Assembly: GCA_016801845.1 (NCBI GenBank) | Contig: CM028912.1 | Span: 24,158,186-24,222,185 of the forward strand | Direction: 5' to 3' | Length of the DNA stretch: 64,000 nt | Source of the DNA: Polydactylus sextarius | Taxonomy: Eukaryota > Chordata > Actinopteri > Polynemidae | The notes under the pieces: generated by a model | What the model was told of the DNA's origin: nothing | Databases searched by the model: none | Seen by the model: the letters and a program-made list of their open reading frames with translations, nothing else | Shown: positions 1-13,239 of the stretch, piece by piece | Position numbering within the stretch: position 1 is the first letter of the stretch | Layout: each line of letters opens with the position of its first letter | Translations under genes and position numbers: made by a program

Positions 1-2700
1 AATACTGGGGAGGTGAGGGAGTGTGCTCAGGGATCTCCTCAAGGAAGGATGATGACACAATTGCTATTTTTATTAGCATTTCGTCCTTCATACCACCACT
101 GAAATGCCAAATTATGTACACTCATGTGATGTATGCATAGTATGGTCAAATGCTTACATGGCTGGGGACAATGGAGAAGTTTAAAAACAACTTATAACTG
201 ACTGAGACACACAGAGGTAGTGATGGTGTTGACCATTTTGCATGACTCACAGGCTACAAACAAGCCAAGACAGCAAATCCTGTGAGCTTTTGACACTGAC
301 GCACAGTAAACTACATAGGACTGACTGATTAGAGACACATGTCTTGCTGTTGTATCTGAGAAACCTTTAGACTCTCATCTACTAAAGTTGAAAAGTGGAG
401 TTTTGATCTTATCTGCCTCACCACAGCTGCAGAAGTGACTTTGGTCTAGTTAAATGTTCTATTTTCTGTTTTGTCCCTCCTTGGCCTCCTTAGTTCCTTT
501 CCTCGTCGCCATCTCCTTCCTGTTGCCAAGTAGGCCAGAAGTGATCTATAAATAGCCGCTGTGCTCTGTGTGCTGCTCCTCTCTTTCTGCTAAATTGTGA
601 GACTAAGAGTGAGTCCAGTGCCAGAGAAATTAACAACGTGAGCACCATCCACCTTATATCGCCATCAGACATGCATACACACATACAAATAGACAAAGAG
701 ACAGGCAGCTGAGATAAGTCCAGCAGCTGTGTTTGGTGGATAAGAATAACACTGGAACGCTGAAAGGCTAAAAGAAGAGAGCAGAGCAAACCTTGATCCT
801 GCCTCTGACAATAATACCCACACAAAAGTCAAAAAGACCTGACCATCTATGAACTAATTGGAGTCAACAGAGGACCCTTCAATCTAATGGCACAGCCTCC
901 CTCTTTTAACTTAAATTCACCAGAGTGCTATGTCCTAAACTAATTACCAGTCCCTCCTGGGCCTCACTGGGGGTTTCTACCTAATTGTTATCTGATTATA
1001 AAAATACTTGACTCCCTCAATAGCTTAATTGTTTTGTAAGTTTTAATGCAAAGAGCAAAAGTTAACGACTCAGTCTACAGGTTTAAAATCCAGTTGCATC
1101 CTGCATACAAGAACTAACTTTATCATATTTGATTATCATCTCTGTAATCTTAAACATGCACACTCAAGATAGAAGGAATATCATGCCAGAGGGAGCCTTC
1201 AGGGAGCAATGCACTGTCTTGCGTGATTTCACAGGCAACAACAAAATGAATAATGCATTGCAACTTCGAGTGAGAAAAAGCAAAAGCAGATGATAAACAA
1301 GGCTCGATGAGAAAGTAGTTGGGTTAAAGTTATCCATTCTTTAGCAAGAACTTGAGGTGAGATTTTAACTGTTACCTTTAAAATATATCAGTGGACAGAG
1401 AAGACTGAAATGTGTTTCCTTTGTAGGGTGTCTGGGTTCAGAGAGGACTGCAGAGCTCACAGTAAAGCTTCTGCCCTTCACGTCAAAAAGGAGCCACTTC
1501 TGGTAAGGGACCTCAGACGAGAGGGACAGTTTAATTACCTTGATGCCACACTGACTAGACTAGTGCTGGACAGTATCATGGTACTTTTTAAAAATGATAC
1601 TGGTTTCACTGTATTTGACAGCATTTTCTTTCTTAGTCTTAGTTTCATAAAGTTTACAAATTTACACTCACTGCAGATCCTTAAAAACTGAACCGCCCAT
1701 GACATCATCAGGTGAGAACCAATTTGGTCTTAAAGCATGTTTGTGGCTAAGGTGATATAGCGAATAGCTTGTGTTGCCGCCTCCAGCGTCAACTTTAGCT
1801 CAGCAGACAGCATTTGCAGTAAATAGTTGTTTAGTCCGACCTTTTAAAACCAAAGAATCTCCAGACAACAGACACTGAAGTTCTTCTGTGCAATCATGTT
1901 CAACTTCAACATCTGTTATAGTTTCAGTTTGGGAACTTTCTCTGTCTATTTTCACCTCAACATCTGACACAGCTACTCTGTGGTATGTTCAGTGGTGTAG
2001 CAGTGAAAAAGGTCCCCCCTCAAACAGTTTCCCACTGCGCCACGTTCCCAACGTTGTTTAGGCTATTTAAAGGAACACTATGCAAGACTAGTCACTTTTT
2101 TTCTCTACAAAGCTCCCCATACAGTCTCGGAGTAAGGCCAAGTTAAAGATGCATGAATATATAGCCAAACCTTTAATTCAACAGAAACACAGATGCACTG
2201 AACACAAGCCTTATAACTATGGCAGCTGATATTCAGTGGGGTTTATATCCACTCTTTCTCTCTCTATCTCTGTCCCAGTTCCAGACTATAGTCAGGGAGA
2301 AAAGGAGATAATTTTCTTCCAGGACCAAAGCTAGTTCTCTCTTCAGGCCTAACCCCCTCTTACTTATGTAGACAGCAGAATCCAACATCACCAGTTCATA
2401 GACCCTGATCTTGCAAGTGTGGTTTTTTACCAAGAGATAGTGGGGGCAGTCAAGAGACCCTTCATTAAACCTGCAGGGAGTCTGTGATTTAACCATCACA
2501 GTGACTACAAAACTGATATGTTAATTTAAAAATCTTGCATAGTTGCATATTAAAACAGTATTGCAGAATTAGAAAAATGCATATCATAACAAAAATAAAA
2601 CACAGTTCTCTGTATGAATTGCTATACTACCCAACACTAGACCAGACCCCTTGTAAACAGCTAAAAATAAAAGAATGGATGGAACAACATGCTGGCTACC
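1..2700. other. Non-coding stretch, probably dgkh intron 1
   Basis: No coding exon, RNA gene or recognisable transposon protein was found here. Open frames are short and show no domain pattern. The stretch is moderately AT-rich and contains a poly-purine/pyrimidine patch near 2255-2275. It is assigned to dgkh intron 1 because that gene's first coding exon lies further right on the minus strand and its second exon (start of the PH domain) was not found in the window. Confidence 0.5.
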
Positions 2701-2920
2701 TATAGCATCTTACGAAAGTATTCACCCCCCTTGTAATTTTTCATGTTTTATTGTCTCACAACCTGGAATTAAGATTGTTTGAGGTTTTGCATCATTTCAT
2801 TTACAGAGCAAGCCTACACCTTTGAAGATGTGTTTTTTGTTATTATTGTGAAGAAACAACAAAAAGGCCAAAAAAAAAAAAAAAACTAAAAACTTCAGCG
2901 TGCATAACTATTCACCTCTC

Positions 2921-3916
2921 TTAAGTCAGTACTTTGTAGAGCCACCTTTTGCGGCAATTACAGCTGCAAGTTGCTTTTGTCTCTATGAGCTTGCCACATC
3001 TTGCCACTGGAATTTTTGCCCATTCCTCATGGCAAAACTTCTCCAGCTCAATCATGTTGAATGGTTTCCACTTCTGAACAGCAGTCTTCAAGTCAAACCA
3101 GTGATTCTCAATTGGATTGAGGTCTTGGCTTTGACTAGGCCATTCCAACACTTTTAAATTCTTCCCCTTGAACCATTTGAATGTTGCTTTAGCAGTATGC
3201 TTTGGGTCATCGTCCTGCTGGAAGATGAACCTCTGTCCCAGTCTCAAATCACAGGCAGACTGAAACAGGTTTCACTCTAGAATATCCCTGTATTTAGCAG
3301 TATCCACCTTTCCCTCAACTCTGACCAGTTTCCCAGTTCCTGCTGCTGAAAAACATCCCCACAGCATGATGCTGCCACCACCATGTTTTACTGTGGGGAC
3401 GGTGTTCTTGGGGTGATAGGATGTGCTGGGTTGCCGCCAGTCACAGAATTTCCCTTTGTAGCAAAAAAGTTCTATTTTAGTCTCATTGGACCAGAGCACC
3501 TTCTGCCATACATTTAGGAAGTCAGCCACATACACATTGGCTAACTTAAAACGTGCCTTCTTATTTTTAATGCTAAGTAATGGCTTTTTAATGGCCACTC
3601 TTCCATAAAGTCCTGCTTTATGGAGTGTACGACTTATTGTGGTACTATACACAGACACTCCATTCTTTGCTGTGGAACTCTGCAGCTCCTTCAGGGACAC
3701 CTTTGGGTGTTTGTTGCCTTTGATTAATACCCTCCTTGCCTGTTCTGTGAGTTTTGGTGGGTGGTCCTTTCTTGGCAGGTCTGTTGTGGTCCCATGTTCT
3801 TTCCATTTGTAAAATATGGATATGATGGTGCTCCGGGGATCATCAAAGATGTGGATATTTCTTGGTCCTTGGTCTTCATGGTGTGATGCCTCTTGCTTAG
3901 TGGTGTTGCAGCCCAT
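2921..3916 (-). pseudogene. Tc1-like transposase pseudogene
   Basis: The reading frame starts at 3916 (MGCNTTKQEASHH) and runs 214 codons to a stop, then stays open downstream to 2921. Family features seen are the HTH segment, the glycine-rich box GGGSIMLWGCFS, the QQDDDPKHT block and the NPIENHW block. Two lesions are visible: an in-frame stop near 3275 and the D-to-N change at the first catalytic residue. Known role of the family: cut-and-paste transposition into TA sites. It lies antisense to vwa8 and inside what should be dgkh intron 1. Confidence 0.9.
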
Positions 3917-4024
3917 GGGGCCTTCCAGTAAAGGTGTGTTTATACTGACAGATCATGTGACACTTAAATTGCTCACAGGTGGACTTCATTTCACTAATTA
4001 TGTAACTTCTGAAGATAGGACATA

Positions 4025-4585
4025 AAGATAGAGTCCCCAGAACTTTTTAACTTTTTTCTTCGGGACCGGGATGATAGTGGTGACTTTGAGGCATGTGGGG
4101 ACAACAGCCTGGCTCAGTGATGTGTTAAAGATGTCTGTAACGACATCTGTAAGTTCCTCAGCGCAGTCTCTCAGAACACGACTAGGAATGTTGTCAGGAC
4201 CCGGGGCCTTGCGTGCGTTTCTCCTCCCGTTGTCTGGAGATAGCGTCAACACCTGATCACCGAGAGGGGACAGGGTCTTCTGAGCCGTGATGCTGCTGTC
4301 TGCCTCAAAGCAAGCAAAGAAGTCGTTAAGCTGATTCAGCAGTGTCGGTGGGTAGGTCTGCGGTGAGGGCTTATAGTCCCTAATGGTCTGAATCCCTCGC
4401 CATAGCTTCCTGGTGTCTTTGCTGTCGCTGAAGTGGTTGGCTATCCTCCAGGAGTACTGTTTTTTGGCCATTCTGATGCCTCGTGACAGGTTAGCCCTCG
4501 ATGTCCTCAGGCCCACCTTGTCCCCAGCTCTGAAGGCAGCGTTCCAGGCCCTCAGGAGCCTGTAGGTCGCATATGAATGCATGTA
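4025..4585 (-). mobile_element. LINE fragment (EN-RT linker and start of RT) nested in Tc1
   Basis: The minus frame reads RLLRAWNAAFRAGDK, then a linker, then KAPGPDNIPSRVLRDCAEEL and LKVTTIIPVPKKK, which are the linker and first RT blocks of a fish L2/CR1-type non-LTR retrotransposon. The Tc1 sequence breaks at about 4020 and resumes at about 4590, so this piece entered after the Tc1. The same linker is found in the plus-strand LINE at 40.2 kb (RLLRVRNAAFRSGDR). Both ends are truncated and no poly-A tail or target duplication was resolved. Exact borders are uncertain by some tens of bases. Confidence 0.82.
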
Positions 4586-4790
4586 TGCGTGTATATAGAA
4601 TACATATGCACATGCCATTTTCATTTTTTTTTAAATTATTTTTTATACATATTTTTCTCATTTCACTTCACCAACTTAGATTATTTTGTAAAATATAAAA
4701 TTCAAATTAAACAACCTTTAAATTACAGGTTGTAATGTAACAAAATACGTAAAAAGCCAAAGGAAGTGAATACTTTTGCAAGGAACTGTA

Positions 4791-7700
4791 GGTCAGGACC
4801 AGATTTTTTTCTTCCTGACTGTTAGGAGTGGTGGACCCATGCATTCTCAGCTTGGCAAAAGAAACATCTACTCAATCTGGCAATTTCAAATTATAACAGA
4901 CAAAACTGCTGTGACTGTGAGGGGCCACTCCATAAAGATAAAGGCTGGCTCATGTGCTCCTTGTCTCTGTGGCTGCTGAGAGACGCCTACTGCCTCAGGA
5001 ATCATTCCACACAGTTTGGGTCTGTTATACGTCCATTACCAGCTCATTTATCACTCCTGAGGAACACATGAGTCACCTGTGGAGCCAGAACGATCAAAGC
5101 TTTTTAGAGAGCAGGCACTAAATCTCTGAATCCTAGTTTATCTCTCCACCTCCAGTTCTTCTTCAGTTCCATCCACCACCACCACCACTCTCCTGTAGCT
5201 GTCTTGTTAATATTGTCCTCTCTGTTAGAGGTAATTGTAACTCTGTACCCTTCCTCCTACAATTCGCCCACCAGCTGCTAAAATTTCACTACAATGATGG
5301 GAAAATTACAAACCAGTAGTTGGGAAGTGATAATCCCCCTGCATGCAACCTGTTCTGTGCAAACTGGATCACATTTAATGGGTAGTTGTACATGTGTCAA
5401 GCGTATAAATGATGTTGTCAAGGATGGCTATTTACACACAGTTACCTCAGTTAGATTTAGATATAAATTGACAGGCCCAAGTTAAATTTATATAGAAGTT
5501 ATGAACCAGATATGACTTCTGCAAGGAAGAGACGCATACTGAGTACAGATTCCTTCATTTAAAGCTTTGTGTTCATTATCACACTACTGAAATAAACACA
5601 TTTACAAGCTGTAAAAGTATGCAAATTCAATGCTTATTTAAAGTCCTAGTGCAATCTGCAACAGGAGCATCTGACTGAAAAAGGCTGTGTGTTTCTACTT
5701 CTTATGCTTGTCCATATGAGTGTCATGATGAGCAAATTTAGTTGAGGCTAATTTATGCTAGTCCACCACTAGTGGACCCACATGATCACATGATCTCACT
5801 AGCATCCTCCTTGCATGACCTCCTTGTCAGCCGCATGTGGTGATGCTTAGGCCTGGAATACACTTGATGTTTGATGAAGTGTATGTGTACTTGGTCAAAT
5901 AGCAAGTTAGGACCATAGATGAGGATCTGAACGAAGATCAACCAATTGACAACTTCATCTTCATGGCTTAGGTCCTGACTCCTCCCCTTACTGGACTTAT
6001 TTGACATATTGACTCAAGTTTCTTTAAGACCTAAAATGAAACAAAATAGGCTGAAGTTCTGAGAAGATAACAGATGAAAAGCAAAAAGTATATGTGGCCC
6101 CTTCAACCCAAACCAGTCTGTCTCAAAGGCAGCTTTGCCATGGATTCAGTCAACAAGGGGCTGAGAGATCTAGTTGTCTGTGGCAACCGAAGAACTGGAA
6201 AGACAGTGGAATGGGTAGAGATATGGATGCAGGCAAAGTGATGGGCAAGCGTATACACACACGCTCACGCAGTTCAGAGCTGAGCAAACAAGCCAGTGGA
6301 ACAACACTCAGTGAATCAGTGCCTGCTGATCCATTAGGAGCTCTCATGCACACGTGTTTTCTCTCTCTCTCTTTCTCTCTAGGTTTTGAACATCCATGTT
6401 GAGTTCCACACCAACAGATTAAACCCTCACACAGTAAATGCAATCAGCATAATTCAGTTTCTCTACTGTACATGACTGGGACTTTCATTTTATGTGTATG
6501 AATCACACAGTGTTGCATGTGACACACATTTATGCATGAGAGCCAGATGCTAATTTAAAATATTCCTGATAAGAAGAACATTCCACATGAAATAGTGCTT
6601 AAATTCATGTTTTTAAACTAAATGTAATGTAAAACCATGGTATTCAGAGAGTTATAAGCTTTAATATGACTACAAAGAAGAATTTAATCAAAGATCAATT
6701 CAACGGAGCAATGAGTTGGATACTTATTGCTAATAACCTGGCTCCACAAAAAAAGCTGAAATTCCCTTTCTGCATCCGTGGAAAAATCAACTCACAATAA
6801 ATAATGGCCCTTTAGGAAACAAACAGCTTTATCTGTGTTTGCACTTATTATTCTTATAATTGCATTTGGCATAATAATGTTGTAAAACTGACAGAAGATC
6901 AATCTGTCACATCTTACATAATTCATCATTTATTATTCATCCAGTCAAAGAGCAATATGTTTGCTGCATTTGGCCTGTCAGATGTGAGGATTTGCTTATT
7001 TTCTGGTGATGTGAGCAATCTAAAATTTTCATATCAGGCTCAAACAGCTATGCTCAAGACTATACACAAATTTACTGAAAATATGAGAACATATAAGTGA
7101 CTAACTCAAACAACCGAACACTACAATCTGATGTTGTTACAATAACATACACTTCAACTACTTCTAACTAACTTCTAACTAACATTTCAAACTCAGTGGC
7201 AAGGATAATATTCAATATCATTTCTAGTACCACAAAGTAAAAAAAAAAAACCTTTTTATTTCTAATAAAATATGAAAAAACACACATACACATAATACTT
7301 TTGAAATCAGTTTAGGACAACTTCCTTCCAAAATACATTATAGATTACTAGTTATTGTTCTTTCAAAGTCAACTTTACAATACTTCTGTCTCTAAATTGT
7401 AATGTGTTACATGTCCAGTGCATTACTTGGTTAATTACTTAATTTTATCAAATAACTGCAGAAGCAGCACTTGACAGGTTTTGTCGTGTACACTGCTAAA
7501 ATATGTAACGAGTATAATTGTTATGGCTATATCTTATTTTTCTATGAAATTAACATTTTTGGCTTTGAAATATGGTTTAAATCATGAAAAGGTACTGATA
7601 ATTCATTAATTTGAATTATGTGTTTTGCATTACAGGTCAATTACAGGTCAAAGGGTATATGTTTTTGTTTAGGCTGATGGAAAATGGACCATGAAAAATG

Positions 7701-7950
7701 TACAGGTTGGATTAGGTTGTGTAGTACTTTTAATACTTTCTGTGCTACTTTCTGTGTTACAATTTTGTTTTTGTTAAGTTTAAGTTCTTGGACTAATTTC
7801 CATCAACTTTATGACCATCTTTTATTGCTATAAATTAACTTACTAAATTAGTTTTGCAACCATATCAAGGAGTTGCAAAACAAGCCTGTACATTTTTCAT
7901 TATCATTTGAATTAAAATTGTCACTACAATAATATTACTGAAAATGTATT
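4791..7950. other. Non-coding stretch, dgkh intron 1, nothing recognised
   Basis: No exon with splice sites and no transposon protein was seen on either strand. Several frames of 60-100 codons are open, but none shows a protein family pattern. The part after about 6500 is AT-rich. Confidence 0.5.
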
Positions 7951-7959
7951 GGTAATATC

Positions 7960-10900
7960 CAGGGCTGTACAGTGCGAGCATTTTACTCACATTTGCGCAT
8001 AAAAATAGATTGTGCCAGTAGAAAAAAATAAAAAGGGCGCACACGCACAAATATGGATTTCAACCCTTTCATTCGCATTTTGCTCCAAATTTGCTCCTTT
8101 GATAGAAAAGTAGAGTAAAATTTTCACCTGTATACAAATCAACAAGTCATTTCCTACAACTTATTTCCTTTTTCACACCTGCAAAACACAGAACTCTCGT
8201 GATGACACGCGATGACATCTCAGACGCACAAGCTGCACTCACTGACTTAGCTCACACAGTCGGATACTCGAGCATAGCGGAAAAGTTGACTGGCGGTGAA
8301 AAATGATCTTGTCATATTTTCAAACAAAACAAAGTGGAACCAAGGAGTGAGATATTGGTGATATTGGTGAGAGAACTGTGAGAGAAAATGTGGCATCTGG
8401 GATAACTGACAGTGTTGAGCCAGAGGAGATGGCAACAGCTAGCATTAGGACTAGTGTTACCGACAGTGCTGGCAAAGTTTACAAGTTTAAATCAGATTGG
8501 ATCAAACTCTTTCCTTGGCTAGAGTTTGAGAACAACCTGATGTTCTGCAAATATTTCAAAGGGCAGAAGCAGGCGGGTAATTCGGCGTTTGTGACTGGAA
8601 ACCACCATTTAAAAAAGACAGCCTTACAAAACACAACCACTCTAAGCAGCACATCACCTGCAGAGACAGTTACATGATGCGACAAAACAAACGAGCCTCG
8701 ACAGTGACCACAGCCCTGGGTAGGCAGGTGATGATTTCCAAGGTGGAGATGAGGAGGCCAAAATGAACATTGCCTACTTCATCGTCAAGGAGGAAGAGCC
8801 ATATGTCAAGTTTGGGCCACTTATCACACTGCACAAGAAGAATGGCGTTGATATCAATTTATCAATTTATTTATTCAATTAATTTGATTATCAATTTAAT
8901 TATACCTTACATTTATAAATATAGCACTTGTCTAAAACAAAGCAATGTAATATTATTCTGGCATGTGTATAAGTACATGATACGTAATGTAATTGAGTAC
9001 GAGATTGTCTACGTGCACCTGATGGAGGGTGGGAAGCCAGTCACTCTCCTCGTTGGACAACAGACCCTTGAACACTCCCATGCCATTGGTAGGTGGTCAC
9101 TCTCTAGCAGCTAGATAGTAACCTTTATTTTTGTATAGTTTCATAAATGCATAATTGAGCCACTATGTTTGTTTTAAGGCTATAAAAGTCTTATTGTTTT
9201 TGTGTTGTCCTTCAAGGTGCTCTGGATGCATACCAAGGCTGCATTCAATGCAGTTTGCCCAGAGGACAATGAAAGGTCATGGATGAAGAAGCTGATCAGC
9301 TTCGGGGCAGATGGTGCCTCAGTGAATATGGGCCACCATGGAGGAGTGATTGCTCTCCTGCAAAGAGAGGCAGGGGAGTATATTATCGCTATCCACTGCA
9401 TGCCACACAGGTTTGTAACTGAAAAAACTGATTATGTGGTAGCAGATCTGCACATTTACACATGCGTGTGTGCACAAACACACCCACTAAATTATTTGTC
9501 ATTATTTGTTTGGCAATCTTGACCCTCCAGAAGCAAGAACCAATGGTTTGCCAGGTGTACAATCTTCTGCATCTCATGTGGAAGACCTACCACTTCAGTG
9601 GAAAGTCCAAGAGAGAGCTCCATCAACTAGGGCAAGAGCTTGGTGTGGACGTCTGCACACCGTCTATTGTCAAAGGGACATGCTGGATCCCCCATGTCCA
9701 CAGAGCCCTCAAAGTGTTCCTGTGACATGGAGCAGACAATGACCTCGCCACAGGCCAAAGCCAGCACTCCATTGTTCTGCAGCACATGGAGCACCTGGCT
9801 ATTGCAGGTTCAGTGGAGGTTCAAGGACAGGCAAAGAAGGTCAGTTTTACACAATACATGAAGCTAAAAAAAACAGGTTTAAGTCAAATGACATTTCAGA
9901 CTTGAATGATTGGCAGGTGAGGAGGTGGCTAGGAATACAACATTTATTTTGTATTGATCTAGTCACTACTACATAGGTAAAGAAGGTAATGGAGAGGTGC
10001 ACTTTTTGTGTATTCTGCCATTTTTTCTCTGACATGTTCGAGGAGCTGTCTTCACTTAGCCTGACCCTGCAGAAAAATGACCTGATCCTCCCCCAAGCTA
10101 CATCAGAGCTGAGGAAGACTGTGACCAGACTAGAAGGACTTAAATCTAGGGCAAAGTCAGGACGCATGCTGGAGAAGATCCAGACAATGCTTGCTCAGCA
10201 TGGAAATGAGGTGTACAGATTCCAGGTGTGTTAGGATGAGTTTGTTAAGATCTAAGGGAAACAAATGTTTAGAGCAAGGGAGAAAATCAGTCACTATATG
10301 AGAATTAGTGTAGGTCTATTCGATTTAAAGATTTGGAGAAATACAGTCTTTAAGACTATTTTGTGTGTGATTATGTCTCTCTCTCTCTGAAAGGGAATAC
10401 CACTGAAGGGGAATCTGACAGGTCTCACAGACCCCACCCATCCCCAGCTGAAGAAGCATGTGGAGGCGGCCATCAACATCGGTGTGACTGAGCTAAAAGC
10501 CAGGTTTGGTGGGCTTCTGAAGGATGAGGCTGAAGTCAAGACCCCGGTGCAGGCCTTCAGAGTCTTCAACCATGACACATGGCCAGAAGACCAGGGCAGC
10601 CTTCTGACCTTTGGTGATGATGTGGCAGACTTAATGAGACATTTCAGAGAGCCTCTTGACAGGTAAGAATGTATTTTGCGCTGCTGTGCCATGTGATGCG
10701 AACAATGATGTTTGGGTATTTGCTAACTCCCTCTGTCTCTACAGATCAGGGTGTGACCTGGCGGCTGTTCAGGACAAGTGGCAGGGACTAAAGATCTTGG
10801 TAAGTCAAAACTTCAAGGACAAGACCCACAGTGGCCTGTGGAAGATCATGCTGACCAAGGAGCCATACAGGGAGGATTACAAGGTAAGAAAACACTGCTG

Positions 10901-11190
10901 AGTGTTTGTATGCTGCAGTGCCCTCCTATTATTGGTGGTTATAGATGAGATAAGTAAGGCCTATCTTGATCCCCCTAGTTCATACTGAAGTTGGTACAGC
11001 TGATGCTGGTGCTGCCCATTTCAACTGCCCATTGCGAGAGGGGCTTCTCTGCACAGAACCGCATAAAGAGCTCCAAAAGAAGCAGCCTAGGGGGCCAAGT
11101 CTTGAGGACTATGATTCAAGTCCTGCTGTGGACCGCTGGATAAACTCAGCCAATCGTGCCACGCGACCTGACCACAAAAAACTGTGAGAC
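7960..11190 (+). mobile_element. hAT-family transposon-derived gene, multi-exon, decayed
   Basis: A hAT-like left end (CAGGGCTGTACAGTGCGAGC) lies at 7960. Plus-strand segments then follow in the order of a TTF-zinc-finger hAT protein (ZNF862/C17orf113-like): WLEFENNLMFCKYFKGQKQA (8510-8570), a HITCRDSYM block in a shifted frame (8640-8675), KMNIAYFIVKEEEPYVKFG (8760-8820), an exon at 9001-9090, SFGADGASVNMGHHGG (9298-9345), exons at 9530-9840, 9975-10226, 10395-10661, 10744-10800 and 10800-10883, and the C-terminal dimerisation block STAHCERGFSAQNRIKSSKR (about 11015-11075). GT-AG-like borders separate several segments. The right terminal repeat was not found. It is sense to vwa8 and antisense to dgkh intron 1. 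Confidence 0.8.
8378..11187 (+). pseudogene. ZNF862-like hAT transposase pseudogene
   Basis: The protein order is complete from the TTF-type zinc finger to the hAT dimerisation domain, but the frame is broken. Lesions seen are a one-base loss near 8608 (GNHH continues as KKDSLTKH in another frame), a shift near 8757, an extra base near 9234 (DAY then KAAFNAV in another frame), and an in-frame TGA at 9723-9725. Such hAT proteins either mobilise DNA or have been domesticated. With at least four lesions this copy is best called a pseudogene. An exon-rich decayed copy could still be transcribed. Confidence 0.72.
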
Positions 11191-11194
11191 AGGG

Positions 11195-11741
11195 ATGTTC
11201 TCTGTCCGATGTCTGATGTTCCGGGAGGCAGACACCGTTTCTACCTTTAAAGTTAGACTAAAAACTTTCCTTTATGATAAAGCCTATAGTTAAGGATGGT
11301 CCAGGCAGGACACGGGCCTGCCTGAACCATCCTTTAGTTAAGCTGCTATAGGATTAGACTGCTGGGGGACTCTGACAATACACTGCTCCTCTCTGTCCCT
11401 CACTCCTCACGTCTCTTGTAACCATCTACTCCCTACTGTCTCTTCCTGGTCTCCCACTTTTCTTCCTCCCCCCTCCCCCGTCCTCCTCCCTCTCTTTCCT
11501 CTGTCTCTTCTCTTTTCCCTGTTTTCATTTCACTCCAACCGGTCGAGGCAGATGACCGTCCACTCTGAGTCTGGTTCTGCTGCAGGTTTCTTCCTGTTAA
11601 AAGGGAGTTTTTCCTCTCCATTGTCGCCAAGCGCTTGCTCATTGTGGAAATGTTGGGTTTCTCTATGTAAAGTGCCTTGAGATAAATGTTTTTATGACCT
11701 GGCGCTATATAGATAAAATAAAATGAATTGAATTGAATTGT
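11195..11741 (+). repeat. LINE-like 3' tail ending in GAATT repeats
   Basis: The stretch holds the widespread teleost tail sequence: GGCAGATGACCGTCCA-like core (about 11549), CAGGTTTCTTCCTGTTAAAA (11584), AAGTGCCTTGAGATAAATG (11671), GGCGCTATATAGATAAA (11702) and a terminal GAATT/TGAATTG repeat. The layout resembles 3' ends of fish RTE-like LINEs or their SINE derivatives. No coding part remains. It follows directly after the hAT C-terminal exon, so it probably inserted in that element's 3' flank. Confidence 0.6.
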
Positions 11742-13176
11742 GTTTGAGGGTTGCAGTAGGCCTGTGTTACTGTGTACGTGATTTGAGTGTTAATAATAAA
11801 ACTGTATATTTAAGAAATTTCATAGTGCTCCTAAATTTTTATCTTAATCTTACGCATAGGGTGACCACCTCCAAACAGACAAAACATGGAACAAGTGGCA
11901 GGTTTGAGTGGGACTATGAGACAGCAACTTAAAGCCGGTCTATTTTTTACCACTTAACGTGTATGTATCTCGCCCTTTACCCCCACAGAACAAACAACAA
12001 AAACTCTACAGGACCCAAAACTGTGATTTGAGGCATCAGAAGCCACAGAAAAAAATGATGTGTGCACGTTTTCACTAGCGAGCAGGGGAGACGTCAGTTT
12101 TTCTATGCACTTTTACATGGACACAGGAGCTGGGATATCGGTTACTATGTAAGTTGCATTGGTCACAACATTTTCTTAGCTATCTCCAAATCTGGAAAAA
12201 TGGCAGGGGCTAGCTTGTTACTGCAGTCGGCTGACCAATATGAATGTGCATGTTGCACTGCGTGGTAAACACTAGTAACTTCTGCTACAGTAATTTTATC
12301 CAACTCATTGTCATTTGGTTTGCAGAAAAATGCGTCATGTTGTTTCACATATCATATTCACCACCGTGCCTGACAGAAAAGCTGCTTTACACAAATTGCA
12401 ATTGTAATTGAATATTCAGAATCTCCATCCACTGCTCTGGGCTTGTTGAAGTCCATTCTTTACTAAAGTGGCATCTTCTTTTTTTGTCACACTACACATG
12501 CCTACCTTCATAATATGAACTCACCAACTGCGCACTCTCAGATTTGAGACATTGAAATGTGTGTGATTGCGAGTTAGCATTTTGATTGACATACCACTCG
12601 GCCTGTTGGCTCCTGCCTTTACTGCTACTTTCGGAACTATTGGCCAAAAGTGTATCCATGAAGGGCCCTATCATTGCTGTGGACAGCACTACTTGATAGG
12701 TGTGCCAGGCAGATAAAATAGCTCATTTCCATGTTTTATTTTCAATGGAATAATGCCAAACGAAGAAGCGGGACAAATTCTTCAATTTGCGTGACGTGGA
12801 ACAAAGGTTAAAATTGATGCGCAGTACAACATAAAGCTGGACAGATGATCACACTAGTTATGCCCAACACTGTTTAATACAATAATGATTGTGTTATCCA
12901 GTTACAGACAGATAGGATTGATAAAGTTAGCGATCTAGTTCATATATGAGCATTATTGTTTTCTATTAACCATAGCTGCTAGCCAGTACCTGAATGATGT
13001 TATCTATCTATCTGTTGTCAGTAACGATTTAAGTGTAAACTTTGGTGTATGTGTAGGTGGGCCAAGAAAGCTCCAGTGTCCGAGGTGAGAGGCTCAGCAT
13101 TGTCTTGCTAAGTCACAGTCACAACAACAATCACGACTGAGAGAAAAAAAAAAATCAAAAAATAAAATAAATAAAT

Positions 13177-13239
<63 letters not shown>

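Larger units (their letters stand above)
2703..4788 (-). mobile_element. Tc1/mariner-type DNA transposon, dead, with nested LINE
   Basis: The element is flanked by TA dinucleotides at 2701-2702 and 4789-4790, the expected Tc1/mariner target duplication. Its outer ends are inverted: both carry the core GAAAGTATTCAC or AAAAGTATTCAC beside a CTTRC motif. The minus strand encodes a transposase in two open pieces, 3916-3272 and 3247-2921, separated by an in-frame stop near 3275. An N-terminal helix-turn-helix region is followed by the DD34E domain. The first catalytic Asp is Asn here (WSNETKIELF), while the second (FQQDDDPKHTA) and the Glu (LNPIENHW) are present. The 5' untranslated part is split by a LINE fragment (about 4025-4585). 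Without that insert the element is about 1.5 kb, normal for fish Tc1 elements. It is not mobile by itself. Confidence 0.93.

Noticed and set aside
6094..6443. Overlapping open frames on both strands
   Set aside because: Mutually antisense, low-complexity CT run at 6360-6380, no domain and no splice-consistent ends.
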